Assembly (NCBI GenBank): GCA_050186335.1
Contig: JBFWYO010000028.1
Location: 1-49,260, forward strand
Direction: 5' to 3'
Origin: JBFWYO01 sp050186335
GTDB taxonomy: Bacteria; Pseudomonadota; Alphaproteobacteria; Bin65
DNA length: 49,260 nucleotides
Program-made: the position numbers and the translations under genes
Shown here: in pieces, positions 16,634-26,945 of the stretch
Position numbering within the stretch: the first letter of the stretch is position 1
How the letters are laid out: the number at the start of each line of letters is the position of its first letter
Notes under the pieces: model-generated
Databases searched by the model: none
What the model was told of the DNA's origin: nothing
Seen by the model: the letters and a program-made list of their open reading frames with translations, nothing else

Positions 16634-17812
16634 ATGCGGCGCCGGCTGAATGCACTCGCGCGGGCGGAAACGACGCCGGGAATCTTGCTCGTCGCGGCGG
16701 CGATCGTCGCTATGGTGCTGGATAATTCTAACTATTCGTATTGGTACGATGCGTTGCTGGCAACGCCGGTCTCCGTCACCGCCGGCGATGCGGGCCTGTC
16801 GAAGCCGTTGCTGCTGTGGATCAACGACGGGCTGATGGCGATCTTTTTTCTGCTGGTCGGACTCGAGATCAAGGAGCAGATGCTGGAAGGGGAGTTGTCT
16901 TCCCCGCGCCGCGCCATCTTGCCCGGCATCGCGGCGCTCGGCGGCATGATCGTTCCGGCGGCGATCTTCGCCGCGCTCAATTGGAGCGATCCGGCGTCGC
17001 TGCGCGGCTGGGCGATTCCGTCCGCCACCGACATCGCATTTTCGCTCGGCGTGCTGGCGTTGCTGGGTAAGCGCGTGCCGCTCGGACTGAAAGTGTTTCT
17101 TACCGCGGTTGCGGTGCTCGACGATCTGGGCGCGATCATCATCATTGCCGTGTTCTACACGGCGGATCTTTCCACCGTCTCGCTGATCCTGGCGTCGATC
17201 TGCATAGCGGCATTGGTGCTGCTCAACCGGCTGCGTGTGGCCCAGCTGGCGCCGTATATCCTGATCGGCATCGTGTTGTGGGTATGCGTTCTGAAATCGG
17301 GCGTGCATGCGACGTTGGCGGGTGTGGTGCTCGCGTTTACCGTTCCGTTGCATGATCGAAGCCGGCCGGACCGCCATCCGCTGCACTTGCTGGCGGCGGC
17401 GCTCAAACCTTGGGTCAATTTCCTGATTCTACCGGTTTTTGCCTTCGCCAATGCCGGCGTATCGCTCGGTGCGTTCTCGTTCCAAACGTTGCTGCATCCG
17501 GTTGCGCTCGGCATCGCCGCCGGACTGTTCTTCGGCAAGCAGATCGGCATTTTGGGGTTTTCGTTCCTGGCTATCCGTACCGGCTTGTGTCCCATGCCGA
17601 AGGGCGGGACGTGGGCGCGGTATTACGGCGTGGCGCTGTTGTGCGGAATCGGCTTCACCATGAGCCTGTTCATCGGGACCCTGGCTTATGCGACCGAGGA
17701 GATGGCGGCCTTGGTGCGGGTCGGCGTGATATGCGGTTCGCTCGCGTCCGGGATTTTGGGCTATCTGGTCTTGCGTTTCTTGAGTCGAGACGAAACCAGA
17801 GCGCCGGGCTAA
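16634..17812 (+). CDS. nhaA: Na+/H+ antiporter NhaA
   Basis: A 392-residue polytopic inner-membrane protein of normal NhaA length. It carries the antiporter's key acidic residues: the Asp of PSATDIAFSLGVLALLG and the adjacent pair in AVAVLDDLGAIIIIA, equivalent to Asp133 and Asp163/164 of E. coli. The line INDGLMAIFFLLVGLEIKEQ is also diagnostic. It exports Na+ in exchange for protons for pH and salt homeostasis. GGTGAG precedes the ATG by 6 nt. A hairpin lies 10 nt past the stop. Confidence 0.96.
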   Translation: MRRRLNALARAETTPGILLVAAAIVAMVLDNSNYSYWYDALLATPVSVTAGDAGLSKPLLLWINDGLMAIFFLLVGLEIKEQMLEGELSSPRRAILPGIAALGGMIVPAAIFAALNWSDPASLRGWAIPSATDIAFSLGVLALLGKRVPLGLKVFLTAVAVLDDLGAIIIIAVFYTADLSTVSLILASICIAALVLLNRLRVAQLAPYILIGIVLWVCVLKSGVHATLAGVVLAFTVPLHDRSRPDRHPLHLLAAALKPWVNFLILPVFAFANAGVSLGAFSFQTLLHPVALGIAAGLFFGKQIGILGFSFLAIRTGLCPMPKGGTWARYYGVALLCGIGFTMSLFIGTLAYATEEMAALVRVGVICGSLASGILGYLVLRFLSRDETRAPG

Positions 17813-17822
17813 ACTCGGCCCG

Positions 17823-17843
17823 CCCGATCCCGCATGGATCGGG
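17823..17843 (+). terminator. Hairpin after nhaA
   Basis: A perfect 8-bp stem (CCCGATCC, loop CGCAT, GGATCGGG) lies 10 nt after the nhaA stop codon. No T-run follows, so it may be a Rho-linked or mRNA-stability stem. It lies 50 nt before the acyl-CoA ligase start. Confidence 0.4.
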
Positions 17844-17892
17844 TCCATGAAGAACGGGGCGCGTTCGCGCGCGATAGGGACAAGGAAACGCC

Positions 17893-19524
<1,632 letters not shown>

Positions 19525-19624
19525 GGCAGCTTTGCCGGCATGAGAAGCGGATTTTGTCGCGCGGCAAGTCGCTCCGTTTGCAGTCATTGCAATGGCTTGC
19601 CGGGCAAATTGGGGGATAGTGGAA

Positions 19625-20011
19625 ATGTCGGTTGAACTGACGCTACTGATCTGGTCGGCGGCGCTGACCGTGATCCAGATGTTGATCGCAGCGACGGGAG
19701 CTACGTTTCAAGTCGGGCTGCCGAAGCTCGCCGGCAACCGCGACGACGTGCCGGCGTGTACGGGATGGGCTGGACGAGCCCAGCGCGCGCATCGCAACAT
19801 GCTCGAAAACCTGGTGCTGTTCGCGATTCTCGTGCTCGCCGTGCATTTGCTCAACAAGTCGAGCCCGACGACGGTGCTCGGCGCGCAGCTCTTTTTCTGG
19901 GGTCGCGTAGCCTACGCGCTGGTTTACCTGGCCGGCATTCCGTGGTTGCGTACGGTGGTCTGGTTCGTCTCGATGGTCGGCCTGGTGATGATCTTCTTGA
20001 AGCTGATCTGA
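19625..20011 (+). CDS. MAPEG-family membrane protein
   Basis: A 128-residue integral membrane protein with four hydrophobic stretches. The family motif RAQRAHRNMLENLVLFAILVL is the glutathione-contact region of MAPEG proteins (microsomal GST/eicosanoid relatives, bacterial homologues often YecN-like). A late aromatic helix (LFFWGRVAYALVYLAGIPWLRTVVW) completes the fold. The ATG at 19625 (MSVELTLL) fits the family; an in-frame start at 19592 would add eleven residues. Bacterial members are largely uncharacterised. It follows the acyl-CoA ligase by 100 nt and is followed by a hairpin. Confidence 0.85.
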   Translation: MSVELTLLIWSAALTVIQMLIAATGATFQVGLPKLAGNRDDVPACTGWAGRAQRAHRNMLENLVLFAILVLAVHLLNKSSPTTVLGAQLFFWGRVAYALVYLAGIPWLRTVVWFVSMVGLVMIFLKLI

Positions 20012-20022
20012 TCGGCAAAGTC

Positions 20023-20057
20023 GGCCGGGCGCATCTTGTAACGAGATGCCTCCGGCC
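20023..20057 (+). terminator. Hairpin after the MAPEG gene
   Basis: GGCCGG (20023-20028) pairs with CCGGCC (20052-20057), and inside it GCATCT pairs with AGATGC around TGTAACG, giving a 12-bp interrupted stem 12 nt past the stop codon. The T-run is lacking, so classical termination is uncertain. Confidence 0.45.
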
Positions 20058-20168
20058 GCCGCCGATCGGCGGGACGGCTATCGAGCGGCGTGGTGACTAT
20101 TCGTTGGACCCAGGCTAGCGTCGCAATCGGGCATCCATCGACCAGTGCCCGAGGGATATCGGAATTTC

Positions 20169-21971
20169 ATGTCGCAGAGCGAAACCTCCCCGCCGCAAGA
20201 CCAATCGCCGGGCGCAGCCGCGCCGCGCGAGAGGTTCGAGTTGGGCTTGGCGCTGCATCGTCAGGGCAAGTTGGGCGAGGCCGCGCACATCTACGCGGAA
20301 ATTCTGGAGCGGCAGCCGAACCATTTTGATGCGCTTCATCTGCTCGGCGTCGCCGCGGTCGAGGCCGGTCGCACGGAGCGCGGCATCGAACTGATCCGCA
20401 GCGCCATCGGGCTCAACGACCAGGTCGCGGAAGCGCACAGCAATCTGGGGAACGCCTTGCAGGTGCTGAAGCGGCATCAGGAGGCGGTCGCCTGTTACGA
20501 CAAGGCCATCGCGCTGAAGCCGGATTTTCCCGACGTCCACCTCAACCGCGGCGTTGCATTGACCGATCTGCGGCGCCTCGACGAAGCGGTGGCGAGCTTC
20601 GGTCGAGCGATCGCGCTGGATCCGGATAATCCGGCCGCCTACAGCAATCGCGGCGTGGCACTGAGGGAACTCGGGCGAGCCGGGGAGGCGCTCGTGGATT
20701 TCGATCGGGCGCTGGCGCTGAATCCGCGCTACGCCAAGGCCTACAGCAATCGTGGCAACGCCTTGCTGGATTTGCGCCGGTTCGACGAAGCGGTGGCGAG
20801 TTGCGATGCGGCCATTGCGCTCGATCCCAGGTACGCGGATGCGCATAACAATCGCGGGATCGCGCTGCAGTATCTGAAACGGCCGGCGGACGCGGTCGCG
20901 AGCTTCGATCGGGCTATCGTCTCGGCGCCGGATTTCCCCGTGGCCTATAATAATCGCGGCAATGCGTTGCAGGATCTCAAACGCCACGCAGAAGCGATCG
21001 CGAGTTTCGAGAAGGCGATTTCGCTCAAGCCGGATTACGCCGACGCATACTGGAACGAGAGCCTCTGTTATCTGGTCATGGGAAAGTTCGAGCAGGGTTG
21101 GCCGCTTTACGAATGGCGGAAAAGACGTGCCGGTTCGAAAGCGTTGCGTTCGTACCGCCAACCGCTTTGGTCGGGCACAGAAGCGATCTCCGGCAAGACC
21201 GTCTTTGTCTATTGGGAGCAGGGCTTCGGCGACACGATTCAATTCTGCCGCTACGCCGTGCTGCTGGCGGGGCTGGGCGCGAAAGTCGTGCTCTCCGTTC
21301 AGGATCCGCTGAAACGATTGCTGGCTCAGTTCGCCCCGACGATTAGAATCATCGGTCCTGACGAGCGACCGGTCGCATTCGACTTTCATATACCCTTGCT
21401 GAGCCTGCCGTTGGCGCTTCGCACCACGCTGGCGACAATACCGGCACGGCCGCATTACCTCCGGGCGGACGAGCGCGCGCGATTGGAGTGGGCGGCGCGC
21501 CTGCCGCCGGCGACAAAACCGAGGATCGGCGTTGCGTGGAGCGGCAATACCGCCCTGCGCAACGATTACAGCCGTTCGATCGATTTTTCGGCCTACGCGC
21601 CTTTGTTGACGGATAAATTTGAATGGCACTGCTTGCAAAAGGAGATTCGCAGCGACGAATTATCTGAAATAAGTGAATCCGGTCGAATTAAATTCCACGG
21701 CGAACGCCTGAGCGATTTCGGCGATACGGCCGCACTCCTGGATCTGATGGATCTGGTCGTCACGGTGGATACCAGTGTTGCACATTTGGCCGGCGCCATG
21801 GGTAAGCCGGTCTGGATCCTGCTGCCGGTCAATCCGGACTGGCGCTGGTTGCTGGATCGCAAGGATAGCCCTTGGTACCCGAGCGCCCGGCTGTTCCGCC
21901 AACGCGAATCCGGCAACTGGGCGGATGTCATTGCGCGGGTCGCCGGCGAACTTCGGTCGCTGTACGCCTGA
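20169..21971 (+). CDS. TPR protein with glycosyltransferase-like C-terminal domain
   Basis: A 600-residue protein. Residues about 20-330 hold eight or nine near-perfect 34-residue TPRs with repeating NRG/NALQDLKRH/AIALDP patterns (such as AYSNRGNALLDLRRFDEAV). The C-terminal 270 residues (VYWEQGFGDTIQFCRYA, RIGVAWSGN, LLDLMDLVVTVDTSVAHLAGAMGKPVW) resemble the ADP-heptose/GT9-like domain common in bacterial TPR proteins. ATG 20169 (MSQSETSPPQ) is preferred to the in-frame GTG at 20145; GAGGGA lies about 13 nt upstream. A role in glycosylating a surface component or protein is an inference. It differs from the GT41 protein 5 kb upstream. Confidence 0.82.
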   Translation: MSQSETSPPQDQSPGAAAPRERFELGLALHRQGKLGEAAHIYAEILERQPNHFDALHLLGVAAVEAGRTERGIELIRSAIGLNDQVAEAHSNLGNALQVLKRHQEAVACYDKAIALKPDFPDVHLNRGVALTDLRRLDEAVASFGRAIALDPDNPAAYSNRGVALRELGRAGEALVDFDRALALNPRYAKAYSNRGNALLDLRRFDEAVASCDAAIALDPRYADAHNNRGIALQYLKRPADAVASFDRAIVSAPDFPVAYNNRGNALQDLKRHAEAIASFEKAISLKPDYADAYWNESLCYLVMGKFEQGWPLYEWRKRRAGSKALRSYRQPLWSGTEAISGKTVFVYWEQGFGDTIQFCRYAVLLAGLGAKVVLSVQDPLKRLLAQFAPTIRIIGPDERPVAFDFHIPLLSLPLALRTTLATIPARPHYLRADERARLEWAARLPPATKPRIGVAWSGNTALRNDYSRSIDFSAYAPLLTDKFEWHCLQKEIRSDELSEISESGRIKFHGERLSDFGDTAALLDLMDLVVTVDTSVAHLAGAMGKPVWILLPVNPDWRWLLDRKDSPWYPSARLFRQRESGNWADVIARVAGELRSLYA

Positions 21972-22066
21972 AATCATCCGTGTGAGACGCGAAATCAGGC
22001 GTTTCGTCCGCAGCTTTCGTCGATCGGTGGCGCCGAGGTTCCTCGAATGGCCGTTGAACCGGCTCG

Positions 22067-23515
22067 TCAGGCACGAAGAAACGCTTCCATTTCCGCAATG
22101 AACTGCGCGTAGGCGGGTTCATGCTCGAGGATGCCGTGATTGCGGCTTTCGAGCGGTACAAAGCGGGCGCCCGGGATGCCGGCCGCCATGCGCCGTCCGG
22201 CCTCGAAGGGCACCAGCAGGTCGTCGCGCGCATGCATGACCAGCGTTGGCGCGGTGACCTTGGGCAACAGGTCCAATATGTCGAACTGGTCAATCGCTTC
22301 CATGAACCGGACTGCATTTTCGGGCGAACTCGAAATGCGCTCCAAGTCGTTGAACCAGTCGGCCTGCTCCTTCGTGGCGTCGGGCGCGAACAGCGAGGTG
22401 AACAATTGGCGAAATGCCGGATTTTTCTTGCCCCAGCCGAGCCGCATCAGCGTCCGCATCGCGGCGCGCTGCTCCTTCGCCGCGGCGCTCGACGAAACCC
22501 GTTCCGGGCCCTGGGCAAAACCGCCATAAAGCACGAGACGTCGGACGCGCTCGGGATGACGGGCGGCATAGGCGATCGATACGGCGCATCCCTGCGATAT
22601 GCCGAACAGATCGAAGCGTTTCACGCCGGCCGCATCGATGACCGTATCGAGATCGCCTGCGAACGCGGCGAAGGAAATATCATTGACGGTCCAATCGGAC
22701 AGGCCGCAGCCCCGGGCGTCGTAACGGACCACGGTGTGGTTTTTTGCTAGGTCGCGCCACAAATGTCGCCAGATCGGACTTTCGATATCCTTTTCGAGAT
22801 GCGTCATCCAGTTCCCGGTCTTGACCAGGGTCGGGCCGCTGCCGATCACCGACCATGCCAGCTGGGTGCCATCGGCAGCCCGACAGAACTGGATTCGTTG
22901 CGCGGTCTCGTGGCTTGGGTGCACATTCGCATCCGCTGGGCTGGCGGAAATCGCATCGCGCAGTATGGTTTCGGTCGCCAGGCTGGCGATCTCTTGTGCC
23001 GTGAGTCCGAACACGCCGACAGGGCGAGCGATGTTCTTGAAATTATGTTCGCCCAGATCGGCAAATGGGACGGTCAGCTTGTCGCGAATTTGGTCATGGG
23101 CGCCACGCGAAATGCAAATGGCCCCCGGTTCGCACAGCGCCTCGAGGCGCGCCGCGACATTGACGCTGTCGCCGATGATGTCGTTGCCGTCGATGACGAT
23201 ATCGCCGACGTTGACGCCGATGCGAAACACAATGCGGCGGTCTTCCGAAACCGGTTCGTTGCGCTTGGCCATGCCGCGCTGGATGGCGACGGCGGCGCTC
23301 ACGGCATCGACGATGCTGGAAAACTCCACCAGTATCCCGTCGCCCATGGTCTTGACGATGCGTCCGCGATGGGCGGCGATTTTCGGATCGATCAACTCGC
23401 GCCGATGCGCCTTCAACGTGCGGATGGTACCGACCTCGTCGGCGCCCATCATGCGGCTATAGCCGACCACGTCCGCCGCTAGAATTGCCGCAAGCCGGCG
23501 TTGTTCATGGGGCAA
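22067..23515 (-). CDS. Class III adenylate cyclase fused to an alpha/beta hydrolase
   Basis: A 482-residue fusion. The N-terminal cyclase (residues about 5-175) has both metal Asp residues (Asp15 in AADVVGYS, Asp59 in KTMGDGILVEF), adenine-selecting Lys55 and Asp112, and transition-state Asn119/Arg123 (NVAARLE), so cAMP synthesis is predicted. The C-terminal hydrolase (about 205-482) has nucleophile Ser307 (GISQG), acid Asp431/432 (HARDD) and His460 (SRNHG). The start is taken as TTG 23515 because AAGGAG lies 6 nt upstream; a GTG at 23602 would place that ribosome site inside the gene. No transmembrane segment is seen. It may sense or cleave a small ester. Confidence 0.85.
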   Translation of the reverse strand: MPHEQRRLAAILAADVVGYSRMMGADEVGTIRTLKAHRRELIDPKIAAHRGRIVKTMGDGILVEFSSIVDAVSAAVAIQRGMAKRNEPVSEDRRIVFRIGVNVGDIVIDGNDIIGDSVNVAARLEALCEPGAICISRGAHDQIRDKLTVPFADLGEHNFKNIARPVGVFGLTAQEIASLATETILRDAISASPADANVHPSHETAQRIQFCRAADGTQLAWSVIGSGPTLVKTGNWMTHLEKDIESPIWRHLWRDLAKNHTVVRYDARGCGLSDWTVNDISFAAFAGDLDTVIDAAGVKRFDLFGISQGCAVSIAYAARHPERVRRLVLYGGFAQGPERVSSSAAAKEQRAAMRTLMRLGWGKKNPAFRQLFTSLFAPDATKEQADWFNDLERISSSPENAVRFMEAIDQFDILDLLPKVTAPTLVMHARDDLLVPFEAGRRMAAGIPGARFVPLESRNHGILEHEPAYAQFIAEMEAFLRA

Positions 23516-23695
23516 ATTGCTTCTCCTTCGGCGCAGGGACGTTTGATGCCGATATCCCTCCACCGGCGGTATGGTCGCGACGGCCAGCCGGGCAATAACC
23601 ACCGAATTTAGCCGGGACGCGCGAACCCGGCTATGCAGTCGCGCGCGACCGATTTATCGCTCGAGTTCGAAACCATATCAATAATTTAGGTAATC

Positions 23696-23769
23696 TGGTT
23701 GGGGGACTAGGATTCGAACCTAGATTAACGGAGTCAGAGTCCGCTGTTCTACCGTTGAACTATCCCCCA
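23696..23769 (-). tRNA. tRNA-Gln (anticodon CUG)
   Basis: The minus strand folds as a 74-nt cloverleaf: acceptor TGGGGGA/TCCCCCA, D arm GTTC-AACGGTA-GAAC, anticodon arm GCGGA-CTCTGAC-TCCGT (anticodon CTG, reading CAG), T arm CTAGG-TTCGAAT-CCTAG, and an encoded 3' CCA. The U1-A72 pair is typical of tRNA-Gln. The discriminator base 73 is A where E. coli tRNA-Gln has G. It is a solitary tRNA between the cyclase fusion and ppx. Confidence 0.95.
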
Positions 23770-23940
23770 ATCGTGGGCCCGCGCGGGGCGGGCGGCTGAT
23801 CGGGCCGGCGGAGCCGGCGGCAGGGCGCGTTTTCTAGCACACGGGTCGGCAAAAAAGAACAGCCTTGGCGGCCGCGGATTCATTGGCTTTCGGTCGCCTG
23901 CCGATTTGCAATCGGGCGCGATTGCGACTAGCCTTTTTGT

Positions 23941-24969
23941 ATGAGAAATGGCCAAGAGTTCCGTCCGCGCCATCGTCGTTCTCGGCGTCCGTCGTTCCAG
24001 GGCGACAGCTATGCCGCCCTCGATCTGGGGACCAACAACTGCCGTCTGCTTGTGGCCGAGCCGGCGGACGGCGGTTTTCGTGTCGTCGACGCGTTCTCGC
24101 GCATCGTACGCCTGGGCGAGGGGCTGGCGGCCAGCGGCCGTCTGTCGGATGCGGCGATCGAACGCACGGTCCGCGCGCTCAAGATCTGCGCGGGAAAAAT
24201 GCAGCGCCATCGCATCGTCGGCGCGCGCCACGTAGCGACCGAAGCGTGCCGCAAAGCGATCAATTGCGAGAATTTCGTGGCCCAAGTGCGCGCCGAAACC
24301 GGCCTGGAACTGGAGATCATCTCGACCGCCGAGGAAGCCCGGCTGGCGCTGGCTGGCTGCGCGCCGTTGCTCAGCGACGGCAAGCCGTTTTCGTTCGTGT
24401 TCGATATCGGCGGCGGCAGTACCGAACTGATCTGGCTGCACAGCGCCGATGAAGCGGGGAATTGCAGCATCATCGACAGTCTTTCGTTGCCCATCGGCGT
24501 GGTGAACTTCGCCGAGCGCCACGGCGGCGACCGTTTCGACGGCGAGACCTATGGGCGCATGGTCGACGAAATCGTTGCCCTGATCGAGCCGTTCGAACAG
24601 CGCAACGACATCAATCGCAGAATCGCCAGCGGGTCGGTCCAAATGCTCGGTACGTCGGGCACCGTGACAACGTTGGCCTCGGTGCACATGGGCCTGCACC
24701 ATTACGACCGAACCCAGGTCGACGGCTCGTATCTCGATTTCGACGCGATCGAGGCTGCGAGCCGGCGCCTCGCGTCGATGGATTATCGCGCGCGCGCCGC
24801 CATGCCGTGTATCGGACCGGAGCGTGCGGACCTTGTCGTGGCCGGCACGGCGATTCTGGACGCGATTTGCCGACTGTGGCCGGTCGGCCGGCTGCGCGTG
24901 GCAGACCGCGGATTGCGCGAAGGCATTCTCATGGGCCTGATGAAAAACGGCCGCGTGCGCACCCAATGA
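23941..24969 (+). CDS. Ppx/GppA-family phosphatase
   Basis: A 342-residue member of the exopolyphosphatase/guanosine pentaphosphate phosphatase family, of the short, two-lobe ASKHA form without the C-terminal HD-like extension. It has the phosphate-1 loop LDLGTNNCRLLVA, the phosphate-2 loop FDIGGGSTELIW and the downstream MLGTSGTVTTLA. It removes phosphate from polyphosphate or pppGpp in the stringent response; which one cannot be told. The N-terminus is basic (MRNGQEFRPRHRRSRRPSF). Its stop codon overlaps the rlmE start as ATGA, so the two are translationally coupled. Confidence 0.92.
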   Translation: MRNGQEFRPRHRRSRRPSFQGDSYAALDLGTNNCRLLVAEPADGGFRVVDAFSRIVRLGEGLAASGRLSDAAIERTVRALKICAGKMQRHRIVGARHVATEACRKAINCENFVAQVRAETGLELEIISTAEEARLALAGCAPLLSDGKPFSFVFDIGGGSTELIWLHSADEAGNCSIIDSLSLPIGVVNFAERHGGDRFDGETYGRMVDEIVALIEPFEQRNDINRRIASGSVQMLGTSGTVTTLASVHMGLHHYDRTQVDGSYLDFDAIEAASRRLASMDYRARAAMPCIGPERADLVVAGTAILDAICRLWPVGRLRVADRGLREGILMGLMKNGRVRTQ

Positions 24970-25676
24970 CGGTCAAGAGCGGCGATGGCGGCGGACGCCG
25001 CCGCGGCAGCGGTCATCGCGGCTTGACCGTGCGGGTGAAAACCGCCCGCAAGCGCAGCAATTCGTCGTTCCGCTGGCTCGAGCGGCAGCTCAATGATCCT
25101 TACGTGGCCGAGGCGCAGCGCCATGGCTATCGCTCCCGCGCCGCGTTCAAACTGATCGAACTCGACGACAAGTATCGCTTTCTCCGCCCCGGCCAGCGCG
25201 TCGTCGATCTGGGGGCGGCGCCCGGCGGCTGGACCCAAGTGGCGGTGGCGCGCGTGAAATCGCGCGAAGGCAAAGGCAAGGTGGTCGCGCTCGATCTCCT
25301 GGAAATCCCGCCTATCGTCGGCGCGCACATGATCGTCGGCGATTTCACCACGTCCGGCATGGAAAAGGCGATCATGGATGCGCTGGGCGGCCCGGCCGAT
25401 GTCGTATTGAGCGACATGTCGCCGTCGACCACCGGTCATCGCGGCACCGACCATCTGCGCATCATGGGTTTGGTCGAAGTCGCGGCGGCATTCGCCATAG
25501 ACGTGCTGGTGCCGGGCGGCACGTTTGTCGCCAAAGTGTTCGAAGGCGGGGCGCAAAAATCCGTGCTCGACGAATTGAAGCGCCGTTTTGCCAGCGTCCG
25601 ACACGTCAAGCCGCCGGCCAGCCGCAAGGATTCGGCCGAAATGTATCTGGTCGCGACCGGTTTCAAGAAAAGCTAG
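24966..25676 (+). CDS. rlmE: 23S rRNA (uridine-2552 2'-O) methyltransferase RlmE/FtsJ
   Basis: A 236-residue enzyme that methylates U2552 in the A-loop of 23S rRNA during late 50S assembly. It has SAM motif DLGAAPGGWTQV and the K-D-K-E tetrad of FtsJ: Lys in RSRAAFKLIELD, Asp in LSDMSPSTTGHRGTDH, Lys in GGTFVAKVFEGG, and Glu in SAEMYLVA. The N-terminal extension of about 55 residues is Gly/Arg/Lys-rich, as in many alphaproteobacterial RlmE proteins. The start at 24966 is fixed by the ATGA overlap with ppx. It ends 26 nt before the convergent ilvA stop. Confidence 0.95.
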   Translation: MTVKSGDGGGRRRGSGHRGLTVRVKTARKRSNSSFRWLERQLNDPYVAEAQRHGYRSRAAFKLIELDDKYRFLRPGQRVVDLGAAPGGWTQVAVARVKSREGKGKVVALDLLEIPPIVGAHMIVGDFTTSGMEKAIMDALGGPADVVLSDMSPSTTGHRGTDHLRIMGLVEVAAAFAIDVLVPGGTFVAKVFEGGAQKSVLDELKRRFASVRHVKPPASRKDSAEMYLVATGFKKS

Positions 25677-25702
25677 TTGGCACGCGTCCGGCGCGTGTGC
25701 GC

Positions 25703-26932
25703 CTATTCCGTATCCTCGCGCGCCATGTTGCTGAGCAACTGGCCGCGGAAGCCTTTCTCCTTCAACATCTGCAGTATTTCGACGACGTGGGCGGCATCGC
25801 GGGTTTCCACCACCACGTCGAGATCCGCCATCTTGACCGGCACATCGTGGAACAGGCGCTGGTGGTAGACTTCGACGATATTGCCGCCGGCGGCGCCGAT
25901 CAGTTGCGCGATCAGCGCCAACTGGCCGGGTGAATCGGAGATCTCTACGCGCAACCGAACCAGTTGCCCGGCACGCACCAGGCCGCGCATCAGGATGGAC
26001 GAAAGCAGGCGCGAATCGATATTGCCGCCGGTCAGGACGACGCCGACCTTCTTGTTTTGCAGGCGGCCGGGACGGGGAATTAATGCCGCGACGCCGGCGG
26101 CGCCGGCGCCCTCGCACACGGTTTTCTCGATTTCCAGCAGCATCTGGACCGCGCGCTCGATCGCGGTCTCGTCGGCCAGCATGATCTCGTCGACGAGCCG
26201 CTCGACGATCGGGCGGGTCAGGGCGCCCGGCCGCCGCACGGCGATGCCCTCGGCGATGGTCTGGCCACCGGCCTCGATCTTCAGATTGTGCGTGGCCTGG
26301 TACATGGATGGGAACAACGCCGCTTCGACGCCGATGATCTCGATCTCCGGCTTCAGCGCCTTTGCCGCGATCGCGATGCCGGCGATCAGTCCGCCGCCGC
26401 CGATCGGCACCACCAGCGCGTCGAGATCGGGGCGTTCCTGCAGCATCTCCAGCGCCACGGTGCCCTGGCCGGCAATGATCGCGGGATCGTCGTACGGGTG
26501 CACGAAGACCAGATTGTCCTTCGTGGCCAAGGCGGTCGCCACATCGTTGGCGTCGGCCACGTCGGCGCCTTTGAGTACGACCGTCGCGCCGTGGGCGCGG
26601 GTCTGCCGCACCTTGTTGAACGGCGTGCCTTCGGGCATGACGATGGTGGCCGGAATTCCCAGCCGCCTGGCATGGTACGCGACACCCTGGGCGTGATTGC
26701 CGGCCGAACACGCGATCACGCCGCGCGCCCGCTCCTGTGCAGTCAAGGCGGCCAGCTTGACGTACGCGCCGCGTTCCTTGAACGAGGCGGTGAACTGCAA
26801 ATTCTCGAATTTGAGGAACAGCGAGCAGCCGAACATGCTACCCAGCGTGCGGGCCTCGGAGAACGGGGTCCGTTCGATCTGGCCGATCAACAACCCGGCG
26901 GCGCGCTGGATATCGCTCAGATCGACGGTCAT
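25703..26932 (-). CDS. ilvA: Threonine ammonia-lyase (threonine deaminase) with ACT domain
   Basis: A 409-residue PLP enzyme converting threonine to 2-oxobutyrate. The Schiff-base lysine lies in FTASFKERGAY, and the phosphate-binding loop is PIGGGGLIAG. The C-terminal 80 residues (LVRLRVEISDSPGQLALIAQLI) form a single ACT-like domain, so it is the shorter TdcB/IlvA type rather than the 510-residue E. coli IlvA. Feedback regulation by amino acids is plausible but not shown. It follows the penicillin-acylase gene by 13 nt and is the last gene of that operon. Confidence 0.92.
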   Translation of the reverse strand: MTVDLSDIQRAAGLLIGQIERTPFSEARTLGSMFGCSLFLKFENLQFTASFKERGAYVKLAALTAQERARGVIACSAGNHAQGVAYHARRLGIPATIVMPEGTPFNKVRQTRAHGATVVLKGADVADANDVATALATKDNLVFVHPYDDPAIIAGQGTVALEMLQERPDLDALVVPIGGGGLIAGIAIAAKALKPEIEIIGVEAALFPSMYQATHNLKIEAGGQTIAEGIAVRRPGALTRPIVERLVDEIMLADETAIERAVQMLLEIEKTVCEGAGAAGVAALIPRPGRLQNKKVGVVLTGGNIDSRLLSSILMRGLVRAGQLVRLRVEISDSPGQLALIAQLIGAAGGNIVEVYHQRLFHDVPVKMADLDVVVETRDAAHVVEILQMLKEKGFRGQLLSNMAREDTE

Positions 26933-26945
26933 GTTCGGAACATAC

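Noticed and set aside
16548..16649. A 33-codon Tyr-rich open frame overlapping the nhaA start, resembling a leader peptide
   Set aside because: The best -10 candidate for nhaA lies inside it, so it is probably not transcribed, and it lacks a convincing ribosome site.
20300..21060. Recurring near-identical DNA segments, first considered as a direct-repeat array
   Set aside because: They are in frame with period about 102 bp and encode TPR units.
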